A DNA stretch of 33,810 nt from Paracoccaceae bacterium (lineage in GTDB: Bacteria; Pseudomonadota; Alphaproteobacteria; Rhodobacterales; Rhodobacteraceae): the NCBI GenBank assembly GCA_007129775.1, contig SKUV01000378.1, positions 1 through 33,810 of the forward strand, written 5' to 3'. The translations under genes were made by a program, and so were the position numbers. Of this stretch, positions 21,001 through 24,366 are shown in pieces (the first letter of the stretch is position 1; each line of letters starts with the position of its first letter). The notes beneath the pieces are model-generated. The model did not search any database. It had not been told where the DNA came from and saw only the letters and a list, made by a program, of their open reading frames with translations.

Positions 21001-21890
21001 AGCGTGAAGGTATGGGATTGCCGCTGGCCGGGCTGCGACACAGCACCGGTGATCGTCGTGTCGAGCGTGATCTCGCGTGTCTGATCGATCACCTGATGGA
21101 CCGTGAAGCCATAGGAAAGATCGGAACTGTTGTTGATGAAGCCTTCCAGAAGCAGCGTGTAGACGCCGCTCTGCGCCACGGTCAGCCGGGCGGGATCATT
21201 CGTGGGCACGAACGAGGTGGGCCCGAACAGGCTGTTGCCCGACGGGTCGATCAGTTGCCAGTAGGCGGTGCCGGCAGATCGCGCCTCGGCATCGAAGAAC
21301 AGCGATTGACCGGCCTCGGCCTCGAAGCGGAAAACCGCGCTTTCGCGCCCCTCGGTGCCGAGGGTGCCCTGAAACCGCGTGCCGGGGTCCAGCGCAGCGC
21401 CGTTCTCGATGTTCAGAAGGCGGATCTGGTATTCCGACTGCGTGTCGCCGACGCCCGTCACCTCGACCGTATAGACCCCGGCACCCAGCGACAGGATGCC
21501 GCCGCCCTGCGCGCCATCCGCCGCGGTAAACGAGGTCGGCGCCACCACCTGCCCGCCGGGCCCTTCCATCGACCAGCGCAGCGCGTTGTTCGCGGTCAGC
21601 GAGTCGAACAGGAGCGAGCGTTCCTCGGCCAGTTCGAAGATATAGCGATCCGTACGACCGGGGTAATCGATATGCCCGGTGATCGGGATGAGGTCCGCCG
21701 ACAGAAGCAGCCGCGGCTCGAACGTCTCGACCTGAAGCCCGCGCGACAGCCCGCCGCTCAGGGCGGTGCTACCGCGCAACCGGGCCGGCGGAGCGTGAAC
21801 GGAGGAAACGATATCGCGCAGCGTGCCGCCCCCGGCTGCGCCAACCGGCTGTGCGCTTCGACCCCAGAATTGCCTTCCGAATACTCGCAT
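1..21890 (-). CDS. Giant LEPR-XLL multidomain repeat protein (probable secreted adhesin), C-terminus outside window
   Basis: The frame is open from the ATG at 21890 to position 1, so at least 7,296 residues are visible and the stop lies outside the window. A G-run (GGGGG) sits about 7 nt before the ATG. Order by residue: LEPR-XLL-like motif FEPRLLLSAD 57-66; about twelve alternating pairs of PPC-like beta modules (about 67-3530) with LamG domains at about 408-564, 1576-1747 and 2024-2197 and a lectin-like domain at about 2654-2887; about 17 CARDB repeats (3529-5750); one more PPC-like and a TIG-like domain (5751-5950); an unrecognised helical segment (5960-6395); a conserved beta domain (6398-6544); an FnIII/Ig-like domain; an NHL-like beta-propeller (6724-6972); an SbsA-type Ig domain (6981-7091); and a He_PIG-type Ig domain (7211-7296). 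No Sec signal peptide is visible. LEPR-XLL proteins are generally long, repetitive and presumed exported; adhesion or biofilm-matrix function is inferred. Spot checks of the frame near 13,000, 4,270 and 1 agree with the domain reading. Confidence 0.96.
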   Translation of the reverse strand, partial: MRVFGRQFWGRSAQPVGAAGGGTLRDIVSSVHAPPARLRGSTALSGGLSRGLQVETFEPRLLLSADLIPITGHIDYPGRTDRYIFELAEERSLLFDSLTANNALRWSMEGPGGQVVAPTSFTAADGAQGGGILSLGAGVYTVEVTGVGDTQSEYQIRLLNIENGAALDPGTRFQGTLGTEGRESAVFRFEAEAGQSLFFDAEARSAGTAYWQLIDPSGNSLFGPTSFVPTNDPARLTVAQSGVYTLLLEGFINNSSDLSYGFTVHQVIDQTREITLDTTITGAVSQPGQRQSHTFTLDEDARLVFDSLLQSNLRWDLTGPRGEEASNRSLQLGDWNSIDPVFDLIAGDYTLSIYGQGDATGSFAFQLLDTDSAQVLEYGERATGNLTDRDAAITAVVQPSTAPGAPAGDGMAVFTNDGPLLRVADDAFLRSDSFTIETWLRPDAISNFNMILGKTSSTSWNDGFGMWFDTQGRVNFFLNHYNNANSSVRSEEGLALGQWAHVAASYDGATLRLYINGDLADEQDFAGPINHSHMPLVFGAAISGSFRYRGAMDEVRFWTGAQEAATIAERAQERITEPEDGLALALGFAGAPSATPADAADAGLSPVFTDLPGTEARLFAFQGQAGDRLLFDAQSTGNVRYRLIGPSGQVIDGPGTLASTDPLVLQQDGSYTLIVKGNTNLSSSTTYDLRLLPKTQSTIGLAVDAVVEGTIPAPGAAVAHEFTLDAETRLYFDSLTSNRNDIVWSIVGPRGTEIAPRAFSVSDANGAPTAEPLVFDLPPGTYTLLVDGVLAATGDYAFRLFDLAEATLLTLPPEGEPLTVSATLDPSTGTHIFAFDAAAGDRIALPNVSGNPYGRLIDPYGRLIGSAGRLNDLGARTLPATGRYTILVEGTTGAPSAAVTQEFRLERRGFIAPPVLAGTPITIGDRIDGEVTTAGESVDYLITLDSDARLYFDALSGISATRWSLTGPRGAEVTNRGFLQTDSSDRNDDITLDLPAGTYRFSIAKSSNQTGDFSFRLLDLDAGDAIAIGDEVATSLDPRTGTVVFTFEAEAGARLVMDTTLLTGHSWQPSYRLIDPFGREVRRGAGILNASAFDVSHGGTWTLLIEGRIYAGVAGVAQIEFNLQEVETVSEPLILGETMAGQVPSARGSVSHAFTVAETTVVVFDMLGNDNNARLLLRGPGNVALHTFTPLSTDGLDGSAAPVFVLAPGEYRVIAAGVQNTRPEYGFRLLDAADAPLITADTPVAGTLDPGRATQVFRFEGTAGQIVSVADVVNTGGSHNASLRWIDPFGRQLAGPVQLAALNPRELPFDGTYLLLIEGRIFNAPDSVVEFGFTLQDPQHPAPAVLDLDTRITGEIARPGQIHVLTFDLDEPTFLYLDSLTNASEMRARIEGPNGLNRTYRMDRADSLDTTANPVLAAAPGTYTVTLWRDGAGTGPYDFVLRDLASGTQVALGDRIEGELEPRRTTDIYRFDAEAGDTFLIDFLREVNSTQGVYWRLIDPSGNVEIGATRLQARAPHSLARTGTYTVLVEGRVGEPATGAISYGFVLQEATTREIPADLDAIGAGSGLTPTAGPRGAPALGFNGYSHVSIDDPATNQTGNLTLSLWINPDNPATVWTPVFYKGDSTSAAREYTLWLNSAGYAHLSVGSDGGANVSASTPSGSLAYGDWNHIVAVLDRESGEIRLSLNGAAPVITALPAGATGQSAARPLLLGKTRESGHPDAFEGAMADLALWDRALDAAEAAALFDAGPGAAAAAAAGAEDALIRLAMDEGAAPETLADSGTAGVTAQVVDFAGGLQGLFTGRLEVAGQVDLYSFTLTEERRVFWDTLTNRGDITANLRGPEGVNITHALNATGERNRAGNYAYILPPGDYTLRVSGSVAAKGAYGLRLLDLGAAEVVELDSAAVSGSFDMQRSAKAFAFDAEAGDRLYVDLEALGVSASSASWRLIDPFGRQSFGPVNATDLADLRPEVSGRHVLILETDRSLPAQAMVPYSVAIFRIESLPVALDLGAANPSPGPVLVDGPAEGGQGLALRGAERVLVDHAPELDLTGSFTLEAWVRPEHFDGPYMPVLYMGGEAANQRGYTLYLRSNGGVFTSAGRANGVQENLQNSGGVALGEWTHVAATVDRTTGTQKIFINGVEVASGNISVTAGLAAGTPLLIGDHTENTAQRPIFDGAIAEVRIWDMARDAAQIAAGMTAAPDPDDENLMLWLPLDAVAGDVETGFVAVGQGASGRSGAVQHLLPEGITGEIARVGQELRYTFAIETETQLYIDSLSNRSDLRWRLSGPQGFVAQRTLAATDAVGFSSVNSPVLVLPPGEYSLLVTGIDDATGYFNLALRDLATAQQIEYGEEVSGDLEPGNVTRMLRFEAQAGDRLFIDNIGNTSNIAWRLIDPYGAQVINRTSPGDIADIMLGSEGTYVLLIEGRVDSGGQSSYRLAVHNWADRPAPLELLPDTRMSAEIEHPGQRRDFTFDLDAPGLFVMDVYDDRSDVIWTLRGPDGIVVVNRGFHATDADRFPANPSLRLGPGQHVLTVRATNDSTGSFDFTLRNLEASALPMVVNDTRTGNLPDMSLGTKVFRVELEKYQPLTLNVLQTPDTWTSWRLINADGAQIISGRRFVTENFVAPETGEYFLLVEGNVRQQPTDTPYSFRLDAPAFGDATGQSSEAFDGGPGIAHVLSNHAGLMPVVVPDGTGGNALSLLDLLSGGQRNSIAFSSTQPGDLAQVEIGFDFDIEAPASGDTGHGLALLWLPSEQYGRGGPVPFAGIEPNLSGAVGIALDLVQSGGGDGTVPHVSIHLGSKRLEVPLADFGLDRADLETGVWRLGMVLTRVAGGTNLSVTLTQGAVTHTVVEDHFLAGHDLREGRAAIQAENLAAQTMGLSIDNVAINATPAVDLPAVTFSELIEGSLAQPGAVDRYRLTLDERTRVYVDTLTNNNQLRWSITSASTTVGPTSFTATSSNAASGVASYSLAAGEYLLSVYFNNESTGSYALTLHAAPDATEVAIGETVEASLPTGRETHLYAFDWPGGDDGHFYLETDNLPGVSPFWRLIGPDGRLVQGPTVAGSDHEIRPLSQAGRYLLSVEGRITATGPSDYRFRIVASETEVAPMALDVAVTGSIDDTGDRKLYTFTLTEPGALYFDSLTNDNSLTWALVGPSGTLGSTTLNSADSIGRSDAAVMLAPPGDYRLTINGNNRATGDFAFVLRDLAQATPLVLGSTVEVTYDPGNESRIYSFDVAAGDEFYLQFLGGSLQGRWKIVNSFGNLVTSSTNLRTDIPQITPVAEGAHYLIVEGRIQDTAPRTHSFRLVSLGANVLPLALNETAAGSIDLPGQRDRYTFTVTAPGFVYVDVLAPNATNWTWDLTGPRGLEGSRNFQSSDSTSASTAPLFHLIEGEYTFTIRTSGGTTGDYSFSLLDMNAAQPLVPGTPVAGQLAPGSETRIFTFDATEGERFFFDRTEGNNLSQWRLIDPFGRQVFSERLSDDVPTLALPETGTYVLLVEGRIASPETRPFAFNIYANPVMAPIRLAGLETQPGPDLTVAEFGLDTDDPLLSGGQVPLTWTIANSGDLPVEGDFANRVTIRRVDTGQILADVIVPHDTTGTGPIAPGETITQSVSLTLPPGMLAVGALVAALRLDINNDIEESNPEGTAELNNAADLPLQVTLAPYIDLVPQDLALSPPAGWGPGESVTVTWATVNAGTAPTPNAWTERLVITNRSTNRVVATFDLRDDNTTPLGAEETRARSMVFGWPAGIDGTGLYDFAITVDSRDEIFETNPEGTGETNNTILLQRASAPDLVVPELSVAEDAPEAGGPLTIRWTTRNEGAATTPGDWFERVRIVRQADNQVIHDTALAVQADPLAPGAEAAREVVLHLPDGLAGVGDFTITVTADQNTAGQGTLNEARDGLTIAQAEGNNSASITVTAIARAYPDLVARITGLPADPRGGESAQIVWEVENIGAAPTDADAWVDRVWLSLDDQPGGADDVLLAEVARAGGLQPGAEYSISADILLPAGIEGDVWLFVETDATQAVTEPDTRDDNVAGAQIALASPAADLAVQALVAPTGDFQPGEDLAISWRVANLGPDPLEPPEGGWIDRVWLARAPERGADDVLLGEAERVVALNVGESYSVARSFTLPPGLLGDYFVIVETDATNAVFERGALDNNTRASAATFTVLAAPAADLAVTEVIGPDLLVPGGQAEVTFTIRNDGDATARAPWDDQILIFGPGLSANGMSLRVIPRSFDLAPGESYTITETVTIPALGVGEFQLAVRTDRLDRVFEDGRLDNNLLQADPVSLLHPNLVASGVVLSDGPHASGDTLRVDWVVSNTGAGPVQTGWSDRIWLSQTGEVDDGAILLAEFETGADLPFGAGDTLSTFADVVLPIHVSGAWYVVVQTDALDQIVEPGAEDDNTATAALDIALSPFANLVVEEVAAPALTVADPAPITISWTVANTGPGAGITDEWVDRLVLTRDGVLGTADDIEIGRFTHTGGLAPGQSYTRSEEIVMPPGTNGRFTLFVVTDADGAVFENGLKADNMLKLDGFVDVAPIPYADLVVEEVAAPDTALSGQLMPLSWTVRNDGIGLTNTSSWEDRVYIADNPEGNDRSLLGRFSQIGFLGVGASYTRDVQVMIPEGWTGPAYFFVETPGTDRVFSRTFGAPFEFIFTDDGNKGMSEAVDVALTPPPNLIVTALTAPETTPEGSAIDVSWTVRNDGTGAAAGVWEDRVLLRPADGGKDVVLGNFTYSGTLQAGTSYSRTAQVMIPPQLTGVFRVVVHTDVGNAIYEHGGEADNESVQDAQITVTVLPRPDLQVSSILAPDQLDAGATGALRWTVINQGTVPTDVPNWTDSVYLSLDQKVSADDILLGHFSNEAALAPGEEYLSQEVSFRIPERFRGTVYLLVHTDSGNAVDEWPNANNNVTVHELYVEPMALADIVVHDVVTPVQAFEGTQITATYSVTNRGAGPTNLGEWVEQIWLTTDRTRPHPGKGDVLLKTLTYADGILDVGQGYDRTVTLQLPDKVVSGNYYITPWVDPYATLLEDTLAVNVNPDDPNELNSNNYKAGGGVQPGRPNALQIIGDPPPVVNPEIAVAITAVTESAVSGLNGENRFEVEFSLTNSGTGAANNQIDIVLTSAPGFSVSGAERWTLETLRNFRVAAGETVTLTRSYDLPPGLAGSYLVVRAQTPGDTDPDDNTALSTTSVTRAVPDLRVTEVTPSGPAYSGEKIEVAYTVTNDSDVPIWEGTAFWRDEIWVSPDPVFIQNRATLLQGVNISNSTPLGGGESYSRAVEVTLPAGISGDHYIHVITNTNSGKLAQERGWWFNSRSGPMQLLRFERLAYEDPAGERLSAVVPVIYAEPDLQVTDLVVPQGLVAGQTIDITFTVTNVGNRATREDAWADRVYLSVDAALDEGDFLLRREVDGREVLAAHNRDGILEAGESYTATVTVTLPFEIEGDFHIIAAADSGLGQSNLAQSTISPRLNGVRGDPTGKVREFQGEGTNTTAAPVTIDAADAPNLQVTGLVMPERVTRGQTFEISYTVTNTGGPTPFQQDEWTDLIYFSRDQVLDLRGDRFVSEYRHIGGLGAGESYTVTRTLVAPRDLPGDAHYLFVITDPPRYGPRGDVFEDDNENDNDRRTPLPVIFEQPPPTDLEVTAIEIPSNARAGDPVTIRWTVTNQSDSVTAEGMWSDAVFLSTDGTWDLGDLPLGRAQTSGPLLPGESREMELTTIMPALTPGSYRVIVRTDIFNQVYEGDFTTNNTTASADTLVVAVDHLTLNTPLSTHLAAGAEKIWQITVPPGATMRVKLNSTDPTALNEIYLRHDALPGPNAFDATYQGPISSDLVALVPSTEPGTYYVKVRNFSGDAEGADITLLAELLPLQITDIAADRGGDSSFVTTVITGAQFHPQATVRLIRPGVAEYAPSNWRVIDSSRIIANFDLSGAPRGLYDVVVTNPSGEKAVLPYRFLVERAIEGDVTIGIGGPRIVLPGESETFSVALQNLNNLDAPYTFFQLGVPELHVNPFVFGLQFLDFFTNVRGTPPGAAGGPNEDVFWAGLESIVNTDGQLTTSGYLLDMPADGFTGFSFNVATYPGLRELHDEAFDAFRDRMSALLPGLDDLLADGPAGIEDWFAAVVERASEINPQLGSTLADFPFVELYESNAAKPSRDEIPFIPFRWHVFAAATSMTRAEFVEHQRAFALDLREAILSSENAPGPLIALAGDPEAWVNLYLAGLEQAGILRDDGATPPIRERPEILSLMSLLASGLLFGPGGAEIRATADVLGFFEDLRRLYGHDETLMAEIDFWEERRSERYSGEIPVPLLPEFADYDLGLTNPTHFEAVRIYTPWVPFENRGAALPADFLIDQQGSIDAQAFEALDFARFFSDPANAGRLASLIGPQTLETMGWLPASARLPYTIRFENDAQSSAHANRIEIVTRLDSDLDARSFELGDIRIGDISIKVPPGRWFYQDEIDFSDTRGFVLRVSAGVDIYQDPASARWVFQAIDPLTGAELQDVTAGLLPPNAAGGGGAGFASYTVRPRADIETGTEIVSQARVIYDTLAPEETLALAQVVDGTAPVTELAVERIEGTDSFELSWAATDDTGGSGVRHVTLYVAEDGGDFRIFERRIEAEAGSRIFEGRAGVAYEFLAIATDIAGNVERPRDGGAITSDGQPVSIGAPAQVEAATPPNFGQPPPAVDTPSPSMLFALAEAQVPAADPLTRPAEFDSVLSPFVASAFATGITGSLGGIAPMALLERSDGAILVSGGANRGELHLFTPDGGEAGAGTLLYHHDEPIFHLAEDAEGRIWATTGGGALLQLDPATGGVIARHGEGLTLGLAIDPGTGKLYLGANSGVVTFDPETGRFAQFSRDENLRVGSLAFDAYGDLWAVTWPDRAQVVRFTERQRAEIMLRFDSEIDSIAFGQAGTLLEDLLFVSASTGRITGTGAAQEGSALTMVDLATMRRIDLARGGTRGDVVIATSEGRVLVSQSGQVDSIQPAYAPSVQATNPPDAALVPLPQPVLTVRFDQDMFNGGPKAAGSVTNPDNYVLEGATVGTVTPTAVVYDVASRTVMLNVGALLPDDYTLTVKRHVTSVFGLRMVEDHVTAFEGIDDLSTLLDITFTATRYDRGLGTISYDVTVLNRSDGEVRLPAMLTLDPARGYPGLPTDSLGQTPEGLWLIDLSASLPEDGRLAPGATTSGQTIAIATPDRQRVLFSSGIVAAQSPNRAPVFTTTPPTERAVPGEAYEFTVAAEDPDGQAVLYHLLSGPEGMTLDPVTGAVTWTPGADAAASVAVMLQAFDSRGAVAVQGFVLEVE
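975..1720 (-). other. NHL/Vgb-like beta-propeller in giant protein
   Basis: Residues about 6724-6972 contain repeated four-strand blade patterns typical of NHL/streptogramin-lyase-like propellers: LAEDAEGRIWATTGGG, LAIDPGTGKLYLGANSG, and LAFDAYGDLWAVTWPD. No catalytic function is implied; propellers in surface proteins usually mediate binding. Confidence 0.7.
2700..4010 (-). other. Unrecognised alpha-rich segment within giant protein
   Basis: Residues about 5961-6398 differ from all neighbouring beta repeats. They contain helical-looking acidic/aliphatic stretches (HDEAFDAFRDRMSALLPGLD, FVEHQRAFALDLREAI, ILSLMSLLASGLLFGP) and aromatic loops. I recognise no family or catalytic motif. It lies between a TIG-like domain and a conserved beta domain beginning PYTIRFEND. 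Confidence 0.55.
4640..11310 (-). repeat. Array of about 17 CARDB repeats in giant protein
   Basis: Residues about 3529-5750 hold roughly 17 units of about 125-140 residues. Most units start with a P-D-L-x-V-like motif, continue with a WTVxNxGxG strand, a W-x-D-R/Q segment, a YxxxxxVxLP strand, and end in a D-x-x-x-x-V/I-x-E...(D/N)N turn. This matches the CARDB (cell adhesion related domain in bacteria) family, an extracellular beta-sandwich repeat. Acidic D/E/N-rich turns suggest but do not prove calcium binding. Confidence 0.88.
13230..13930 (-). other. Possible L-type-lectin-like domain of giant protein
   Basis: Residues about 2654-2887 lack the alternating module pattern. They read as a beta-rich jelly-roll-like segment: VEIGFDFDIEAP, HGLALLWLP, GAVGIALDLVQSGG, HVSIHLGSK, GVWRLGMVLTRVAGGTNLSVTL, and a terminal LSIDNVAI. 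The layout resembles concanavalin A/legume-lectin-like folds. This is pattern resemblance only, and the fold is not certain. Confidence 0.45.
15300..15820 (-). other. LamG/concanavalin A-like domain 3 of giant protein
   Basis: Residues about 2024-2197 read SFTLEAWVRPEHFDGPY, LGEWTHVAATVDRTTG, KIFINGVEVASG and IAEVRIWDMARDAAQI. This is the most canonical of the three LamG copies. Confidence 0.87.
16650..17165 (-). other. LamG/concanavalin A-like domain 2 of giant protein
   Basis: Residues about 1576-1747 read LTLSLWINPDNP, YGDWNHIVAVLDRESG, IRLSLNG and MADLALWDRALDAAE, a clear LamG pattern. It follows a type B module and precedes a type A module. Confidence 0.85.
20200..20669 (-). other. LamG/concanavalin A-like domain 1 of giant protein
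   Basis: Residues about 408-564 show the LamG pattern: SFTIETWLRPD, then GQWAHVAASYDG, LRLYINGDLADE and MDEVRFW. Such domains commonly bind glycans or proteins at cell surfaces; the ligand here is unknown. It sits between a type A and a type B module. Confidence 0.85.
21693..21722 (-). other. LEPR-XLL-type N-terminal motif (FEPRLLLSAD)
   Basis: Residues 57-66 of the giant protein read FEPRLLLSAD, preceded by LQVET. This matches the short LEPR-XLL signature found near the N-termini of very long repetitive proteins of Gram-negative bacteria, with F in place of the first L. The family definition is established knowledge. Its suggested role in export or targeting is not proven. Confidence 0.9.
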
Positions 21891-22053
21891 CGCACATCCC
21901 CCAGATGTACGCAGCAAGGCATTTACAAGAATTGGAGGAACGCTAGCGCACCAAATCGGGACTTGCCAAGAAAAGAGATTGAACTACGCGGTACAGCTTT
22001 TCTGCTAGGATGAGGCCGCGCGGGCGTCTGCCCGACAGGCTAGAGGTTGGCAA
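21891..22053. promoter_or_regulatory. Divergent promoter region between giant protein and HlyD-like adaptor
   Basis: This 163-nt spacer must carry promoters for both divergent genes and is visibly more A/T-rich than its surroundings. On the minus strand, TTGGCA (21969-21964) is followed 18 nt later by TAGCGT (21945-21940), a weak candidate for the giant gene. On the plus strand, TTGAAC (21979-21984) is followed 18 nt later by TGCTAG (22003-22008), a weak candidate for the adaptor. Individual boxes are uncertain. Confidence 0.4.
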
Positions 22054-22905
22054 ATGATGCACGGTTTACTGCGCGTCCCGGTCGCGGCCCTGTTGATCTC
22101 GGGCGGGGCGGCAGACCTGTCTGCCGGCCCGCTTGCACCGATCAACTGCTTGATAGAGCCGCAGGAAACCGTGCGGCTGTCGACCCCGGTCGCGGGGATC
22201 GTCGCGGCCGTTCACGTGGACCGCGGCGACAGTGTCGAAGCCGGCGACGTGGTGGCCGAACTGGATGCGACGCTTGAAACCATCGCCCTGTCTATTGCCG
22301 AGGCACGCGCCGGCAACATGGCGCGGATCGAAGGCGCAGAAGCAAGGATGGCCTTTCTGCAGGCTCAGGTTACACGAAACCGCCAACTTGCGGCGCGAAA
22401 TGCGATCTCGGCGGCGGTGGTGACCGAATCGGAGATGGAGCTTGAAATCGCCCGGCAGGATCTGATCGATGCGCGCCTGTCGCGCGATCTGGCGGAAATC
22501 GAGGTTGTTCAGGCCCGTGCCGTGCTGGAACAGAAAACCCTGCGAGCGCCCATCGACGGCGTGATCGTGGAGCGGTTGCTGTCGCGCGGCGAATACCGTG
22601 ACACTCAGGCCCATATCGCCACCATCGCCCGGCTTGATCTTTTGCGGGTGGAGGCGTTCGCGCCGCTGGATTACTTCGACGCGCTGGCGGTGGGCGACGC
22701 CGTGACGATCCGGCCCGAAGCACCGATCGGTGGCGCATGGCCCGCGACGATCACGATCATGGACCGCGTGTTCGATGCCGCCACTGCCACCTTCGGGCTA
22801 CGCATGGTGCTGGAGAACCCCGACCTTGCGCTGCCCGCCGGCGTGCGCTGCGAGGTGCATTTCGACGGCGCCGCCGGGGCGGCGACCGCCGAGGCCCCGC
22901 GCTGA
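22054..22905 (+). CDS. HlyD/RND-family periplasmic adaptor (membrane fusion) protein
   Basis: 283 residues. An N-terminal hydrophobic segment (about 5-25) looks like a signal peptide or anchor. It is followed by a split biotinyl-lipoyl domain (STPVAGIVAAVHVDRGDSVEAGD, about 43-65, and LRAPIDGVIVERLLSRGEY, about 163-181), a short alpha-helical hairpin between (about 80-160), and a beta-barrel (about 195-270). This is the layout of efflux or type I adaptor subunits, though short for them. AGAGG-like SD (AGAGG, 22042-22046) lies 7 nt before the ATG; a second in-frame ATG follows immediately. It is transcribed away from the giant repeat protein, with only 163 nt between. No ABC ATPase, RND pump or TolC gene is in the window, so the partner pump is unknown. 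A role in exporting the giant protein is inference from position. Confidence 0.88.
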   Translation: MMHGLLRVPVAALLISGGAADLSAGPLAPINCLIEPQETVRLSTPVAGIVAAVHVDRGDSVEAGDVVAELDATLETIALSIAEARAGNMARIEGAEARMAFLQAQVTRNRQLAARNAISAAVVTESEMELEIARQDLIDARLSRDLAEIEVVQARAVLEQKTLRAPIDGVIVERLLSRGEYRDTQAHIATIARLDLLRVEAFAPLDYFDALAVGDAVTIRPEAPIGGAWPATITIMDRVFDAATATFGLRMVLENPDLALPAGVRCEVHFDGAAGAATAEAPR

Positions 22906-22959
22906 CATTCCGGGAGGCACCGCTGCGGCGGACCGGTCGCCGTGCAGCGCGCGGCGCGG

Positions 22960-24366
22960 TCAGATCAGGGCAGCCTTGCGCCAGAAGCGCAGGCTCAGGA
23001 ACAGCCCGGCGAGCGTCAGGCCCAGCACCAGCCCGGCCCAGATACCCTCGCCCCCGAAACCGAGCTGGATACCCAGAAGCCAGCTTGCGGGAATGCCGAT
23101 GCCCCAGTAGCTCAGCGCGGCAATGATCATGGGCACGCGGGTGTCCTGAATGCCGCGCAGCAGGCCCACCGCCATGACCTGCGCCGCATCGGCCAATTGA
23201 AACAGCGCGGCCACCGCCAGCAGGCCGACGCCGATCAGGATGACCGCCGTGCGCTCGGGATCGCCGGGGGCAAGGAACAGACCCATCATCTGCGCGGGCG
23301 CCAGCAGATAAAGCGCCATGGTCGCCAGGGCCACCGCCAGAGACAGAAAAACAGCCACTTTCGCCCCGCGCCGCAGCCCCGGCCCGTCACCCGCGCCCAA
23401 CGCCCGGCCAGCGCGCACCGTGGCAGCATTCGACAGCCCCAGATGCACCATGAAAATCGCCGACGTAATCTCCAGCGCGATGCCGTGGGCGGCAAGTTCG
23501 CGGGTGCCGATCAGACCCATCAGGATCGACGAGGCCATGAACAACCCGGCCTCGGCCAGATTGGTCAGCCCGATGGGCCAGCCCAGTCGGAAAACGCGGC
23601 CGAAGGCGGGCCAGTCCGGCCGCCATATCCGCTGAAACATCGCGTATCGCGCCAGCGCGCGGTCGCGCCCGGCATAGACCGCCAGCACCGCCAGCGACAG
23701 AAGCTGCACGATGATAGAGCCGATCGCCGCCCCCTCGACACCCAGTTCCGGCATCCCGAGATTGCCGAATATCAGCGCGTAATTCAGCGGCACGTTCAGC
23801 ACCGCCGCGACCACCGTCGTCCACAGCACGATCTGCGTGCGCTCCAGCGCGGCGAGGTAGCTTTTCAGCACCATGACCAGAAGCGCCGGCACCATCCCCG
23901 GCCCCATGATCCGCAGGTAATCCTGCGCGAGCGCGGAAACGCCCGGGTCCTGCCCCAGCGCGCGCAGGATCGGGCCCGAAAACCAGAACAAAGGCAGGAT
24001 CGCAACCCCGAACAGCGCCGACAGCCAGAGCCCCATCCGAGTGACGCGGCGCACCTCGGTCTCTTCTCCCGACCCGGCGGCATGGGCCACCATCGGCATA
24101 ACCGCCCAGGCAAAGCCGGACCCCATGATGAAGATGGTGAAGAAGGCCGTCGCCCCGAGAACGAGCGCGGCCAGCGCCTCGATGGAATACCAGCCCATCA
24201 TCAGCGTGTCGGTGATCTGCAAGGCGATCTGCGCCACATGGCTGCCGATCAGCGGCAGCCCCAGCACGAGGATCGCCCGTCCATGGGCGATGTGCCCGAT
24301 CTGGGCCGGCCCACCGGCACGCGGCGGGGCGCTCGGAGGCGTGGAGGCGACATGATTGCCGGGCAT
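22960..24366 (-). CDS. MATE family efflux transporter (NorM/MdtK-like)
   Basis: 468 residues with about 12 hydrophobic helices in two repeated halves. Recognisable MATE features include LGLPLIGSHVAQIALQITDTLMMGWYSIEALAA near the N-terminus (about 33-64) and the matching start of the second half, FRLGWPIGLTNLAEAGLFMASSILMGLIGT. The family exports cationic drugs or metabolites across the inner membrane in exchange for Na+ or H+; the substrate is not evident here. The start follows AAGG at about 7 nt. The first 25 residues are polar and proline-rich and probably cytoplasmic. The gene converges on the HlyD-like gene with a 54-nt gap and is preceded by 207 nt with no gene, so it is probably transcribed on its own. 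Confidence 0.93.
   Translation of the reverse strand: MPGNHVASTPPSAPPRAGGPAQIGHIAHGRAILVLGLPLIGSHVAQIALQITDTLMMGWYSIEALAALVLGATAFFTIFIMGSGFAWAVMPMVAHAAGSGEETEVRRVTRMGLWLSALFGVAILPLFWFSGPILRALGQDPGVSALAQDYLRIMGPGMVPALLVMVLKSYLAALERTQIVLWTTVVAAVLNVPLNYALIFGNLGMPELGVEGAAIGSIIVQLLSLAVLAVYAGRDRALARYAMFQRIWRPDWPAFGRVFRLGWPIGLTNLAEAGLFMASSILMGLIGTRELAAHGIALEITSAIFMVHLGLSNAATVRAGRALGAGDGPGLRRGAKVAVFLSLAVALATMALYLLAPAQMMGLFLAPGDPERTAVILIGVGLLAVAALFQLADAAQVMAVGLLRGIQDTRVPMIIAALSYWGIGIPASWLLGIQLGFGGEGIWAGLVLGLTLAGLFLSLRFWRKAALI

Larger units (their letters stand above)
11300..21690 (-). repeat. Alternating two-type PPC-like module array, interrupted by LamG and lectin-like domains
   Basis: Protein-level tandem repeats of about 100-130 residues in two alternating types. 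Type A carries a pattern like G-x-DRYTFTL...LYFDSLT...LRW-x-L-x-GP-x-G and ends in a GxYTL beta strand. Type B carries FRFEAEAGDRLFFD...WRLIDP-x-G...G-x-YTLLVEGR. About twelve of each are readable. The pattern resembles bacterial pre-peptidase C-terminal (PPC) beta sandwiches. Copies differ clearly in sequence, so this is an old array rather than a recent duplication. Boundaries are approximate. Confidence 0.85.
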
